Positions 44,431-53,573 of a stretch of DNA of 64,000 nucleotides are shown here, one piece after another. How positions within the stretch are numbered: position 1 is the first letter of the stretch; every line of letters starts with the position of its first letter. The DNA is from JACMQX01 sp044225675 (lineage in GTDB: Bacteria > Pseudomonadota > Gammaproteobacteria > Burkholderiales > Burkholderiaceae_C). Below the pieces are notes generated by a model, which saw only the letters and a list, made by a program, of their open reading frames with translations, did not search any database and was not told where the DNA came from. The position numbers and the translations under genes are program-made. Location: positions 41,561 through 105,560 of the forward strand of contig JBGAIH010000018.1 in the NCBI GenBank assembly GCA_044225675.1, read 5' to 3'.

Positions 44431-46220
44431 GCGACCGCCTCACCCTCGCCATGCAGGCTGCGCAGGCGCAAGGCGTGCTGCCCGCGGACGCTGCGCGCCC
44501 CGACAGCGACGCGCGTCCCTGGCCGGTGGTCCTCCTGACCGCGCTGGGCGCCTGGCTGGCGGCCGGGCCGCTGCTGGGCGTGGTCGGCATGCTCCTCGGC
44601 CCGCTGCTCTCGGCCGGTGTCGGCCCTTACATCGTCGGTGCGCTGGTGCTCGCTGGCGCGGTGGTGGTGCTGCGCTCGCCGGGCCTGCCGATCTTCGTGG
44701 AGCAGCTGGCCGTGCCGGCGCTGCTCACTGGCGGCGGCACGCTGGCCTTCGGCCTGTTCCGTGACCTGCCGCCCCAGATCGCGGCCCTGATCCTCGCCCT
44801 GGTGGCACTCGCGGTGGGACGGCTGGTGCAGCACGCCTGGCTGCGCGTTCTGCTCGGCGCGGCGGCTGCGGCCATGGCCGCCTTCGCACTCCTGCCCCAG
44901 CGCCTGCTGGAGTCGAGCGAGATGCCGCACCTCGCCCTGTGGCTGGAAGCGCACGGGCTGCTGGCCCTGTGGCTTGGCGTGCTCCTGCTGCAACGCGGCG
45001 TGTTCAACCGGGGGCCCCAGGCACCGGCCGCAGCCGCGCTGGAGTCGCTGGGCGCGGGCTGGCTGCTGCTCGTGCTCACGGGCCTGGCCTGGCTCGCCGG
45101 CATGACGATGCTGGTGGGCGGATCCCTGGGCGGCGGGCTGCTCGGACTGGCCGTTTCGGAACTGGGTCCGCGCGCCCGATCCGCCCAGTGGGCGATCCAG
45201 CTGGGCTCCGCGGCAATGGCGGCAGGCGCCGCGGCCTTTCTCGGCTGGCGCGCACCGGGCCTGCGCAGCGGACCGGCGCTGTGCGTCGCGGCCATCATCA
45301 CCGCGCTGGCCTGGCTGCTGCCCACGCTCGGCGGGGTCTGCGTCGTGCTCGCGGTCACGCTCGCCACCCAGCGCTGGCGCCTGGCCGGGGCCGCAGCTGT
45401 GGCCTTTGCATGGATCATCGGCAGCTTCTACTACCTGCTGCAGTGGTCGCTGGCCGACAAGGGCCTGATGCTGCTGACGGCCGGCGTGGCGCTCGGGGCT
45501 CTGGCGTGGTGGCAGCTGCGGCGCCACGGGCCAGAGGGCCGACCGCGGGCCGCTGCCGCCGCGCCCCATCCCCCGGCGATGAGCGCGGACACCTGCGGCA
45601 CGGACGAAGGCGACGCCGCGCCGGCCGGGGCCGGGCGTACGCGCCACGCGACGGACTCGCCAGGCCTGCGTGGCATCCCGCTGCGACGCTCGGCCTTGCT
45701 GATCGCCGCCTCCGGGGTCGCCACGCTCGCGGTCGCCAACCTCGCGATCTGGCAGAAGGAAGACCTGATCGCCAACGGCCGACCGGTCTTCGTGGAACTC
45801 GCGCCGGTGGACCCGCGCTCGCTGATGCAGGGCGACTACATGCGGCTGAACTTCCGCCTGCCCGACAACCCCGTGCCGGTGGACGCGCTGCCGGGAGCGG
45901 CGCGCCCCCAGGTGGTGGGGCAACTCGACGCACGCGGTGTCGCGCGCTTCACCCGGGTGGAAGCCGGGCCGGCGCGGGGCCCGCGTCCGCCGCGCGACGC
46001 ACCGGCTGGCGCGCCACAGGCGGCGGAAGGCACCGAGGTCCGCATCAACCTGGCACCGCAGGACGGCCGCTGGACGCTCGTCACCGATGCCTGGTTCTTC
46101 AGCGAAGGCGACGGCAAGCGCTGGGAGGCGGCGCGCTACGGCGAGTTCCGCGTCGGCGCCAATGGCCAGGCCTTGCTGGTCGGCCTGGCTGACGCGCAGT
46201 TGCGGCGCATCGGGCGCTGA
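44427..46220 (+). CDS. DUF4401/GDYXXLXY domain protein
   Basis: A 597-residue protein. Residues 25-360 hold about ten membrane helices (DUF4401); a soluble linker follows, and residues 400-597 form the periplasmic-type GDYXXLXY domain, with the name-giving motif LMQGDYMRLNF near residue 470. Normally these occur as separate proteins or as this fusion. Its overlap with DUF2157 implies a membrane complex. Confidence 0.85.
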   Translation: MSDRLTLAMQAAQAQGVLPADAARPDSDARPWPVVLLTALGAWLAAGPLLGVVGMLLGPLLSAGVGPYIVGALVLAGAVVVLRSPGLPIFVEQLAVPALLTGGGTLAFGLFRDLPPQIAALILALVALAVGRLVQHAWLRVLLGAAAAAMAAFALLPQRLLESSEMPHLALWLEAHGLLALWLGVLLLQRGVFNRGPQAPAAAALESLGAGWLLLVLTGLAWLAGMTMLVGGSLGGGLLGLAVSELGPRARSAQWAIQLGSAAMAAGAAAFLGWRAPGLRSGPALCVAAIITALAWLLPTLGGVCVVLAVTLATQRWRLAGAAAVAFAWIIGSFYYLLQWSLADKGLMLLTAGVALGALAWWQLRRHGPEGRPRAAAAAPHPPAMSADTCGTDEGDAAPAGAGRTRHATDSPGLRGIPLRRSALLIAASGVATLAVANLAIWQKEDLIANGRPVFVELAPVDPRSLMQGDYMRLNFRLPDNPVPVDALPGAARPQVVGQLDARGVARFTRVEAGPARGPRPPRDAPAGAPQAAEGTEVRINLAPQDGRWTLVTDAWFFSEGDGKRWEAARYGEFRVGANGQALLVGLADAQLRRIGR

Positions 46221-46242
46221 GGCGCCGTGCCGGTCCGCAGTG

Positions 46243-46268
46243 CCCGCCAGGCTGCTGACCGGCGGGCT
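46243..46268. terminator. Hairpin after DUF4401 gene
   Basis: GCCCGCC (46243-46249) pairs with GGCGGGC (46262-46268) around a 12-base loop, followed by TT. It lies between the convergent DUF4401 and effector-like genes and probably ends both. Confidence 0.55.
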
Positions 46269-46294
46269 TCAGGCCCTGGCAGCTGCCGCCAGCC

Positions 46295-48871
46295 TCACTT
46301 TTTGGTGTCCAGCCCTCGCGTACCGGTGGGCTTCTCGATCCGGTGCTCGCCGACGAGGAAACGCTCTGCTTGCGGCATGCGCTCCAGATCGCCGGGCTCG
46401 ACCAGCGGTACCCCCTGGAATCCGATGATGGAGAACGACTCCGTGTCACGCAGGGTCTTCACGAAACGCACGCTGCGGCCGTCCACCTGGAACACGTCAC
46501 CCTCGCGCGCGGTGTTCAGGTCGACCGCCATGACACGGCCGGGCGCGCGCGGCACTTCCACGTACAGGTCCCTTGTCGGCAGAGCATACGCACGGCCGTC
46601 CTGGCCGCCCGGCACCGGCGTGACGCCCGAGCCGCCAGCCAGCTCGGCCAGAGAGTCGTTGGGCGCTGGTGTCGTGACGGTCAGCAGGTTCCTTGCGCGG
46701 TCCCATTCCTGGTACCTGGCCGGCTGCCCTTGCACGAAAACCGCGTCGCCTGCACGCAGGTCCGCGAACCGGCTTCGCGACTCGGTGCCCACGGTCACCT
46801 TGAATTTTCCGAGTTCGAGGACCGCATGAAGCTTGCCCTCCCGCGCGATGAGAGCGACCCCGGTGTCACCCCGCCGATCCAGCGCCTTCCAGCGGTCCTG
46901 TTGGCGCCCCGAAATGCCCGGTTCGCTCAGGTCGATGACCACCGATGGCCGGGTTCCGGCCCCCTTGCTGTCGCCATCCAGAATGCTGGTGGTCCCGGCG
47001 TCCCGGATGACGCCCAGCGCCTTGCCATCGACGTAGGCCAGGCATCCCGCATACATCCGGGCGTGTTCTGCGGTTGCGAGCCACTTGACGGCCGAGCCCC
47101 CCACGGACGGACCGTCCACCCAGACCCCTTCCACCGCCAGTTCGTCGGCCCGGGTCTGGCGTCGCAATTGCTCGTCCTGCCTCAGAGGGTCCGCCGCCAG
47201 GCGAAGCTTTTCGTTGCGCTGGCCCAGCGCCACAAGCTGGCCCCGCAGTTCCGTCAGGCCGTTGACCAGCCCCGCACACACCCTGGCATTGAGCTTGTCG
47301 TCCTTGCCCACGGTCGCGATGGCGGTGTTCATCACGTCGCTGATGGCACCCATGATGATCCGCATGCCCGCGTTGTCCAGCGCGGCCTGCTTCACCGCCC
47401 TGGGCGTGGGCGGCTCGACCTGGCCCATGGGGGTGTAACGGAATCCGTCATCGTCCCGCAGGACGGACACCGTCGCCGCCAGCGTGCCGGTCAGACCGTC
47501 GAAAGCCTCCAGCAGGGTACTGGCCATCGCAGGCGCCGCAATGCCCGCAATCAGCTTGCGGAAGTCGGCTGCGGACGTGTCGCCGTGCAATTGATCCGTC
47601 AGCCGGGGCGCCGCGCCCGCCATGCTGCCGACGCTCATGCCCGCGTACACCGCAGAGGCGACCAGAAGCCGTGCCGCATCCAGGCGCTGGAACTGCTCCT
47701 TGCGATCCAGCACGCGCCCGTGCCGCGTGATCGGCTCCACCTTGCCCAGATGCACGGTCAGGTGCTGCGACACCTGGTCCCTGAAGTACTGGCCCACCAT
47801 CCGCCCGGCCGTGTCGGCCAGCAGGCCGACGGCGGCCGTGGGGGAATGCCGCATCAGATAGTTGACGGCCGGCCCCGCAAAGGCCGTGGCCACGGCCGCA
47901 CCCGTGATCATGTGGCGCAAGGCGGGGCCTTTCTCGTCGTACCGCTCGCGCAGCGCGCGGGTGCTCTGCGACAGCAGGTCAGCGCCGCGACTGCCCACGT
48001 ACCAGCTCATGCCCAGCACCACGGCGCCAGCCGTCACGCCAGCGACCACCGGTCCGGTCGTGGGCATGGCGACTGCGGCATAGCGCAGGCCCGAACGCAC
48101 CAGGACCGCCACGGACTGCCCGGCCGCTTGCGACAGCATGTCGCGGCCCATCATCTGCAGCGCCATCTTGCCGCCGATCTTCAGGGTTTCGCGCGCGGAT
48201 TGCCGGCTGTTGTGAGCACGCATGGACAGATCACGAAGCAAAGGCGGTGGCGGTTCGGACGGCCCCCCCAATGGGATGTCGACGAAATCCTCCTCAGGGC
48301 GCTGATCGTCGCTGCGAAGCGACCCAGGCGCCGATACGTCGGACCCTGAGTGGAGATCCTGCGGGCGCCGGACCATGACGAAACCATCCCCGGATGCGTC
48401 ATCCGGGTCACGACGCTTGGTCTCTCGGTCGACGTCGGTCGGGGCGGTGGCAGGGCCGTAGCCCGACGCTTCCCGCCACCGGGCAAGCGCGGAGTCGCCT
48501 CCCGCTCGTTCACCGACCTCGGAGGACACGGAACCGCGCAGGACATCCTCCGCCTTCTCGACCGGGGGCGACTCCAGTGCGGGCATCTCGACTTCCTCCC
48601 AATCGAGATCGTCTGGAATCCCGGTTTCAAGCGGGTTGGGACTGAAGTGCAGCGGCTCCAGGTCATGCCGCGAGATGTCTGGCAGTTCGATGGGCGTGCC
48701 GTCGGAGACACGGGGGCGCCCGGAGCCGGGCGCGGTCGTCCTGTCAACCCCGGGCTGCGTGGACGTGCGCGGCAGCGAAGGTTGCGACGACCTCTCCGTC
48801 TGCGGGCTGAACAGGCTGCGTGAGGGCAGCTCGCTCCTCCGCGGAAAGAAGCTCCCGAGAAAGCTGGTCAT
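46295..48871 (-). CDS. Large putative type III effector (chaperone-linked)
   Basis: An 858-residue protein with no named domain I recognise. Residues 1-220 are disordered and acidic, Ser/Pro-rich after a hydrophobic/basic start (MTSFLGSFFPRRSELPSRSL), as in chaperone-dependent effectors. Hydrophobic segments follow at about 252-269, 272-292, 320-338 and 402-421, so it may insert into a host membrane. A beta-rich C-terminal third (about 600-858) includes RFADLRAGDAVFVQGQPARY and NTAREGDVFQVDGRSVRFV. An AAGGAG ribosome site precedes ATG. Its operon partner upstream is the CesT-type chaperone. Confidence 0.68.
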   Translation of the reverse strand: MTSFLGSFFPRRSELPSRSLFSPQTERSSQPSLPRTSTQPGVDRTTAPGSGRPRVSDGTPIELPDISRHDLEPLHFSPNPLETGIPDDLDWEEVEMPALESPPVEKAEDVLRGSVSSEVGERAGGDSALARWREASGYGPATAPTDVDRETKRRDPDDASGDGFVMVRRPQDLHSGSDVSAPGSLRSDDQRPEEDFVDIPLGGPSEPPPPLLRDLSMRAHNSRQSARETLKIGGKMALQMMGRDMLSQAAGQSVAVLVRSGLRYAAVAMPTTGPVVAGVTAGAVVLGMSWYVGSRGADLLSQSTRALRERYDEKGPALRHMITGAAVATAFAGPAVNYLMRHSPTAAVGLLADTAGRMVGQYFRDQVSQHLTVHLGKVEPITRHGRVLDRKEQFQRLDAARLLVASAVYAGMSVGSMAGAAPRLTDQLHGDTSAADFRKLIAGIAAPAMASTLLEAFDGLTGTLAATVSVLRDDDGFRYTPMGQVEPPTPRAVKQAALDNAGMRIIMGAISDVMNTAIATVGKDDKLNARVCAGLVNGLTELRGQLVALGQRNEKLRLAADPLRQDEQLRRQTRADELAVEGVWVDGPSVGGSAVKWLATAEHARMYAGCLAYVDGKALGVIRDAGTTSILDGDSKGAGTRPSVVIDLSEPGISGRQQDRWKALDRRGDTGVALIAREGKLHAVLELGKFKVTVGTESRSRFADLRAGDAVFVQGQPARYQEWDRARNLLTVTTPAPNDSLAELAGGSGVTPVPGGQDGRAYALPTRDLYVEVPRAPGRVMAVDLNTAREGDVFQVDGRSVRFVKTLRDTESFSIIGFQGVPLVEPGDLERMPQAERFLVGEHRIEKPTGTRGLDTKK

Positions 48872-48954
48872 GGCGGGCTCCTTGCAAAAAAAAGAATGCG
48901 GTTGCAGCGATCACATCCGCCGGGCTCCTGTGCGGCGCCGGCGGCGCTCACGTG

Positions 48955-49419
48955 TCAGGCGAAGTCGGAGAAAGATGCCCGGGGCGCTGCGGGCGGCTCG
49001 GCCGCCGGCATGAAGTGGTCCTCCCGCCAGCCCTTGACGAACTCCACCAGTTGCAGGACGCGGGCATACAGGGCTTCGGCGCCCATCTGCCCCAGCAGGA
49101 AGTCGAAGTGCAGCAGGAAGCCGCCCGTGGCGTCGTTGCGGCTGAAGCGCGCGCTGCCGGGCTCGTCCATGAGAAAGAAGTTGGAGCTGAGGAGCGAGCG
49201 ACAGACGTCGGGCTCCTTGTCCGGCACCACGCGGCCCATGTCGACGAGGACGAAGGCCCGTCCGCTGCCGTCATCGGCGGGGGTAATGACGCTGACGTTG
49301 ACGTCGTCAGCGGTGAGGGTGAAGCTCGCAGCGCCTGTGTCGGCGTCGGATAACTCGGGCACGGGGACATCGGCGAGATGGCAAATGTCGCTGCAAAGCG
49401 TTCGGAACTGCGGATTCAT
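48955..49419 (-). CDS. Class I (CesT-type) type III secretion chaperone
   Basis: A 154-residue acidic protein. Its pattern alternates helix and strand in the chaperone order: an N-terminal helix FRTLCSDICHLADVP, strands around SFTLTADDVNVSVI and AFVLVDMGRVVPDK, the helix-turn SLLSSNFFLMDEPG, strand ARFSRNDATGGFLLHFDFLL and a C-terminal helix ALYARVLQLVEFVKGWREDHF. This is the CesT/Tir-chaperone layout. Class I chaperones bind one effector and keep its N-terminus unfolded for secretion. It lies 83 bases upstream of, and in the same direction as, the large effector. Confidence 0.78.
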   Translation of the reverse strand: MNPQFRTLCSDICHLADVPVPELSDADTGAASFTLTADDVNVSVITPADDGSGRAFVLVDMGRVVPDKEPDVCRSLLSSNFFLMDEPGSARFSRNDATGGFLLHFDFLLGQMGAEALYARVLQLVEFVKGWREDHFMPAAEPPAAPRASFSDFA

Positions 49420-49632
49420 CAGGTACTGCCTTTGGGGTTGATGAAGGAACGTCTGTCAGGGCGGGCGGTGTCTCCTGCTGCCCTTTTGCTGTGTTCAGGA
49501 TAGCCAGCCCATGCATGCCAGCCATCAGCCCTTGGTATAGGCCGGCCGCCCTGCTCGGCCCGCCAGCTCAGGGAATCTCCCGCCCCGCTTTAGAGAGCCC
49601 TGCCGTGGCGCATCGCCCCGGTGCGGCCTATC

Positions 49633-51063
49633 ATGGGTTCCATGAATCCTCTGCCCGATGACGCTGTGCGGCTGCGTCCGCTGTTCGATGCGCAACTCCA
49701 TGCCAGCCGCGCGCAGGTCGAGGTGCCGCTACCGGTGCGCCGCGACCGCCTGCTGCGCGTGCGCGCGCTGATCGACCAGCACGGCGATGCGCTGGCGCAG
49801 GCCGTGCAGGACGACTTCGGCATCCGCGCACCGCAGCTCACCGAGGTGGCCGACCTGTTCGTGCTGCGCGCGCTGCTGTCGCACACGCTGCGCCATCTGC
49901 CGCGCTGGATGAAGCCGCAGCGCGTGCGCACGCCGCTGTACCTGCTGCCGGCGCGCGCCTGGGTGCAGCGCCAGCCGCTCGGCGTGGTCGGCGTGATCTC
50001 GCCGTGGAACTACCCGCTGCAGCTCTCGCTCGGCCCGCTGATCACCGCCCTGGCGGCCGGCAACCGCGTCATGCTCAAGCCCAGCGAGCTGACGCCGCGC
50101 ACCTCGGCGCTGCTGGCCGACCTGCTCGCACGCAGCTTCACGTCTGACGAAGTCTGCGCGGTGCAGGGCGACGGCGAACTGGCGGCCGCCTTCGCCGCCC
50201 TGCCCTTCGACCACCTGTTCTTCACCGGCTCCACCGCCGTCGGCCGCAAGGTGGCGCAGGCCGCCGCCGCCAACCTCACGCCGACCACGCTGGAGCTGGG
50301 CGGCAAGTCGCCCTGCATCATCGACCCCTCCTGCAATCTGCAGGAGGCGGCACTCAAGATCGCACACGGCAAGCTGCTCAATGCCGGCCAGACCTGCATC
50401 GCGCCCGATTACCTTCTGCTGCCGCGCGGCCGTGAGGCCGCCTTCACAGAGGCCTTCGACGCGGCGGTGCGCCAGCTCTTCCCGTCGGTCGGCGGCAACC
50501 CCGACTACGCGGCCATCATCAGCGAGCGCCACCATGAACGCCTGCAGGCCCTGGTCGCCGAGGCGCGCGAGGCAGGCGCGCGTGTCCACGCGTCGGGCAG
50601 CGACGGCGGCGACCCGTCGCGGCGCCAGATGGCGCCGGTGCTGGTGTTCGACGCGCCCGCCACGAGCCGCCTGATGCGCGAGGAGATCTTCGGCCCGGTG
50701 TTGCCCGTGCTGCCCTGCGACACGCCGCAGGAGGCCATCGCCCACATCAACGCCCACCCGCGCCCGCTGGCGCTCTACTGGTTTGGCGACGACACGGCCG
50801 CGCGCGACCGCGTGCTGGCCAGCACCGTGAGCGGCGGCGTCACCGTCAACGACACGCTCATGCACATCGCGCACGAAAACCTGCCATTCGGCGGCGTGGG
50901 CGACAGCGGCTGGGGCAGCTACCACGGCGAGTCGGGCTTTCTGCGGCTGTCGCAGCAAAAGCCCGTGCTTGCGCAGTCGCGCTGGGCGCGCGGCGACCTG
51001 TTCTACCCGCCGTATGGCAAACGCTTTGCACAGGTGATGGGGCTGCTCAAGCGGATTCTTTGA
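49633..51063 (+). CDS. Coniferyl-aldehyde-type dehydrogenase
   Basis: A 476-residue NAD(P)-dependent aldehyde dehydrogenase. The active-site Cys lies in NAGQTCIAPDYLL, the general-base Glu in LELGGKSPCII, and the cofactor loop FFTGSTAVGRKVA is intact. The overall family pattern (RWMKPQRVRTPL, then PLGVVGVISPWNYPLQLSLGPL) matches coniferyl aldehyde dehydrogenases, which oxidise lignin-derived aldehydes. The products of the oxygenase at 32869-34365 would be plausible substrates. The start could also be 49621 or 49642. Confidence 0.88.
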   Translation: MGSMNPLPDDAVRLRPLFDAQLHASRAQVEVPLPVRRDRLLRVRALIDQHGDALAQAVQDDFGIRAPQLTEVADLFVLRALLSHTLRHLPRWMKPQRVRTPLYLLPARAWVQRQPLGVVGVISPWNYPLQLSLGPLITALAAGNRVMLKPSELTPRTSALLADLLARSFTSDEVCAVQGDGELAAAFAALPFDHLFFTGSTAVGRKVAQAAAANLTPTTLELGGKSPCIIDPSCNLQEAALKIAHGKLLNAGQTCIAPDYLLLPRGREAAFTEAFDAAVRQLFPSVGGNPDYAAIISERHHERLQALVAEAREAGARVHASGSDGGDPSRRQMAPVLVFDAPATSRLMREEIFGPVLPVLPCDTPQEAIAHINAHPRPLALYWFGDDTAARDRVLASTVSGGVTVNDTLMHIAHENLPFGGVGDSGWGSYHGESGFLRLSQQKPVLAQSRWARGDLFYPPYGKRFAQVMGLLKRIL

Positions 51064-51148
51064 GGAATACCCGCCACCGAAAAGAGCCTTAGCGGGGCCA
51101 TTCAGCGGTCATGAGCGCGGGCCCGCAGCGGCCCGAGTAATCATGGGG

Positions 51149-53401
51149 TTACGTTGATTTTCTGACCTTCGAGTCAAGCTCCCTAACGGCAGTGACCTCG
51201 TCTGTCAAAGCAGCGCGGATGGCCCACGTGAAATGGTTGCCATTCTGGTTCACGATGTAAAGGGGCGCGACATCCCTTGCGCGGTCCCGTTTCGCCATCC
51301 ATTCCAACAAGCCTTGCACGTGGGAAAACTCGCTACGCTGACCGGTAGCGTCACACACTCCATAAGTCGGGGCGGACCCGTCAGCCAACAGATATACGAC
51401 GGGCTGCCTCCTCATATGGGCGTACAAGGCGATATCCGCGACGGTGCCCCACCACGAGTTCCCTGCGAGCGGCGTGTCGAACGTCTGGACCTTGCCAGGC
51501 CCTTTTTTCAGAACAGCTTCGACACGTGTCTGCAGATCCACGACTTGGTCCGCCTGCGCCTCGAGAGAAGACGGAATCGTGATCTCGGACCCGGCCCCGG
51601 GCGCCTTGATGTTGATCAGACCCTCCCAAAGCCGCTGTCGCGTCAAGCCCCTGACACGCTCCAGGGAACTGTCGTCCGTGTCCTGCCTTGTTTTCGCAAT
51701 CAGGCGCAAGTGCTGTAGACTCAGTGTGTCTATCGATGTGAACAGTTCAACTCGCAACATCTGAGCAGACCAGTGCTTATGCAAACGGGCCAGATGCGCA
51801 GTGGAGTCCGTGGGTTCAATGAACTCCGGCATGCCACGGCTCAAGGGTCGTTCTGGTACGAACTCAGGCGCCTTGCCACCTTTCGCGTGCTCTTGGGCGC
51901 TCAGCAGCGCGCTGAACAGACAATTGCCGTCTCCCGGAACGTCCTGAACCTTCAACTTCAAGGCGGACAACGCCTGGGTCACCTGCAACTGCGTCAATTT
52001 GCGTGCGTCAGCACCAACTGCATGAACCTCCGAGCGTTCGACGGTCGTTACGAATTTTTCGACCGCCGCTGTCGGCTGGCCGTACAGGACGAATCGCAAA
52101 TCGCTGAACAGAAACGCCTCGTCATCCCGAAAGTGCGCCCCAGTCAATACCTTGTAGGCCGACTTCGGATCCATTTTCTGGGACGTGCATGCGTTCAGAT
52201 TGGCAGCGTGGATCCTGGCGTGCGCCAAATCGACGCGCTCATCGCTGTTCACGGTCTTCCCGTCCAGCCGAACTGCCTTTTCAAACATCTCTCTCCAGGT
52301 CGTCACCAGAGTCGATCGCGCCTGGTCCAACGGCAACATGGCCAAGACCTTCAAGTGGCCGGTTCGCGTCGGTTTGCCGTGCTGACTTTCAGACTGGTGA
52401 CAGAGCGCCTCCATGAGCGCCTTCCTGTCGGCATCGGAGAGGCGCCAGCGTTCGCATGCGTAATCCCAGAGCTTCGATGCCTGGTTGAAGCCAATGAGCT
52501 GCTTGGTGCGCACCGACTTCGTCGTCGACGCGCTCAACGTCGAACCGTTGGACTCGCCCACGCGTCGCCTTTTCATTCCCCGACGCGATTCGCTGCCCGT
52601 TTCTAACCTTTGGGGCGGCTCCGTCGTCGGCTTGGGCGTAGGCTTGGGTTTGGTCGAATCCTCGCCCACACGCTCTCTCCTGGCTTCCCACTCGCTGAGT
52701 GAGATGGCCAGAGCGACTTCTTCCCGCTCTGAGCCCTGTACCCACGAAGGCCCTGATGAATGCAGCTCAGGGCGCTCGCCCGCTCCCGGAAACCCCGCCC
52801 AGTCCCAGACAGAACTGCTAGGTGAGCCTGGGCCAGAACGCTCTCCTCCGAAGAAGAGCCGCTCCGACGATCCCAGGGGAGACGAATCTCCCTCGAATCG
52901 CGGCACGCCGGAAGCGCTGCTGGTTGAGCCTGGATCATGAGTCCCTCCTCCGAGAACGGCCGGCTCCGTTCGGTCCCGGGGAGACGAATCTCCCTCGAAC
53001 CGCGGCACGCCGGAAGAGCTGCTCGTTGAGCCTGGATCATGAGTCCCTCCTCCGGGAACGGCCGGCTCCGTCCGGTCCCAGGGGGACGAGTCCCACTTGA
53101 ACTGCGGCACGCCGGAAGAGCTGCTCGTTGAGCCTGGATCATGAGCCCCTCCTCCCAGAACGACCGGCTCCGTCCAGTCCCAGGGAGACGAATGCCACTC
53201 GAACTGCGGCACGGTCGGAGGCGAAGCCACCTCCACTCGCCGCAGCTCAGACGATGCGTAAAGGTCTACTCGCTGCACACCCGTGAGCCGAGGATCCGAT
53301 GGTGCTCCTCGCGCAACACGGGTTGACGTCTCTCCAGTTCTCGCGGCGCCGCGCCCGGACGACGTCGGCACAGGTCGGTTGCTATTGCGTGAAGGGTCCA
53401 T
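51149..53401 (-). CDS. OTU-type deubiquitinase effector with UIM and tandem repeats
   Basis: A 750-residue protein. Residues 64-199 are four 34-residue Ser/Pro/Gly-rich repeats. A ubiquitin-interacting motif fits all key positions at 225-239 (EREEVALAISLSEWE), and a basic KRRRV stretch lies at 277-281. A helical module (303-443, LW-x3-AC-x-RW) is shared with the protein at 57837-60335. The C-terminal OTU fold has GDGNCLF with catalytic Cys 494, the WGTVADIALYAHMRRQPVVYL strand and NGNHF with His 723. OTU enzymes hydrolyse ubiquitin chains, which bacteria lack. Two counted 60-base lines here are about 57-60% G+C against 77% in the neighbouring dehydrogenase. Confidence 0.82.
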   Translation of the reverse strand: MDPSRNSNRPVPTSSGRGAARTGETSTRVARGAPSDPRLTGVQRVDLYASSELRRVEVASPPTVPQFEWHSSPWDWTEPVVLGGGAHDPGSTSSSSGVPQFKWDSSPWDRTEPAVPGGGTHDPGSTSSSSGVPRFEGDSSPRDRTEPAVLGGGTHDPGSTSSASGVPRFEGDSSPLGSSERLFFGGERSGPGSPSSSVWDWAGFPGAGERPELHSSGPSWVQGSEREEVALAISLSEWEARRERVGEDSTKPKPTPKPTTEPPQRLETGSESRRGMKRRRVGESNGSTLSASTTKSVRTKQLIGFNQASKLWDYACERWRLSDADRKALMEALCHQSESQHGKPTRTGHLKVLAMLPLDQARSTLVTTWREMFEKAVRLDGKTVNSDERVDLAHARIHAANLNACTSQKMDPKSAYKVLTGAHFRDDEAFLFSDLRFVLYGQPTAAVEKFVTTVERSEVHAVGADARKLTQLQVTQALSALKLKVQDVPGDGNCLFSALLSAQEHAKGGKAPEFVPERPLSRGMPEFIEPTDSTAHLARLHKHWSAQMLRVELFTSIDTLSLQHLRLIAKTRQDTDDSSLERVRGLTRQRLWEGLINIKAPGAGSEITIPSSLEAQADQVVDLQTRVEAVLKKGPGKVQTFDTPLAGNSWWGTVADIALYAHMRRQPVVYLLADGSAPTYGVCDATGQRSEFSHVQGLLEWMAKRDRARDVAPLYIVNQNGNHFTWAIRAALTDEVTAVRELDSKVRKST
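52805..53212 (-). repeat. Four 102-base in-frame repeats in the OTU effector
   Basis: Each unit encodes 34 residues ending in DPGSTSSSSG-type text. Units at residues 64-97, 98-131 and 132-165 are close copies at DNA level as well; the fourth (166-199) has diverged. An exact multiple of three keeps the frame during expansion or loss. Confidence 0.9.
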
Positions 53402-53495
53402 GAGTTGAAGTGCTGAGTCAGCGACCCGTCGATGACCGCACAGTTCCAGAGTTCAGTTGCGTCGGATCATGGCGAAAGCTTGCCGACCGCACACC

Positions 53496-53509
53496 TCTAC
53501 GGACGTATA
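53496..53509 (-). promoter_or_regulatory. TATACG-N2-CGTA(T)A element upstream of OTU effector
   Basis: On the minus strand the element reads TATACG-TC-CGTAGA, 11 of 12 matches to the palindrome seen at 60386-60399. It lies 94 bases before the ATG. The 172-base interval up to the convergent FMN protein holds nothing else recognisable. Confidence 0.55.
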
Positions 53510-53573
53510 GCTCGCACGCTCGCTCACAGGGAGCCCGGCGCCGTGCGAACGAACGCGTTGACGGCCGAGCGCT

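Noticed and set aside
53402..53573. Small open frames in the region before the OTU effector
   Set aside because: They lack ribosome sites and conserved character; the interval is better explained as the promoter region.
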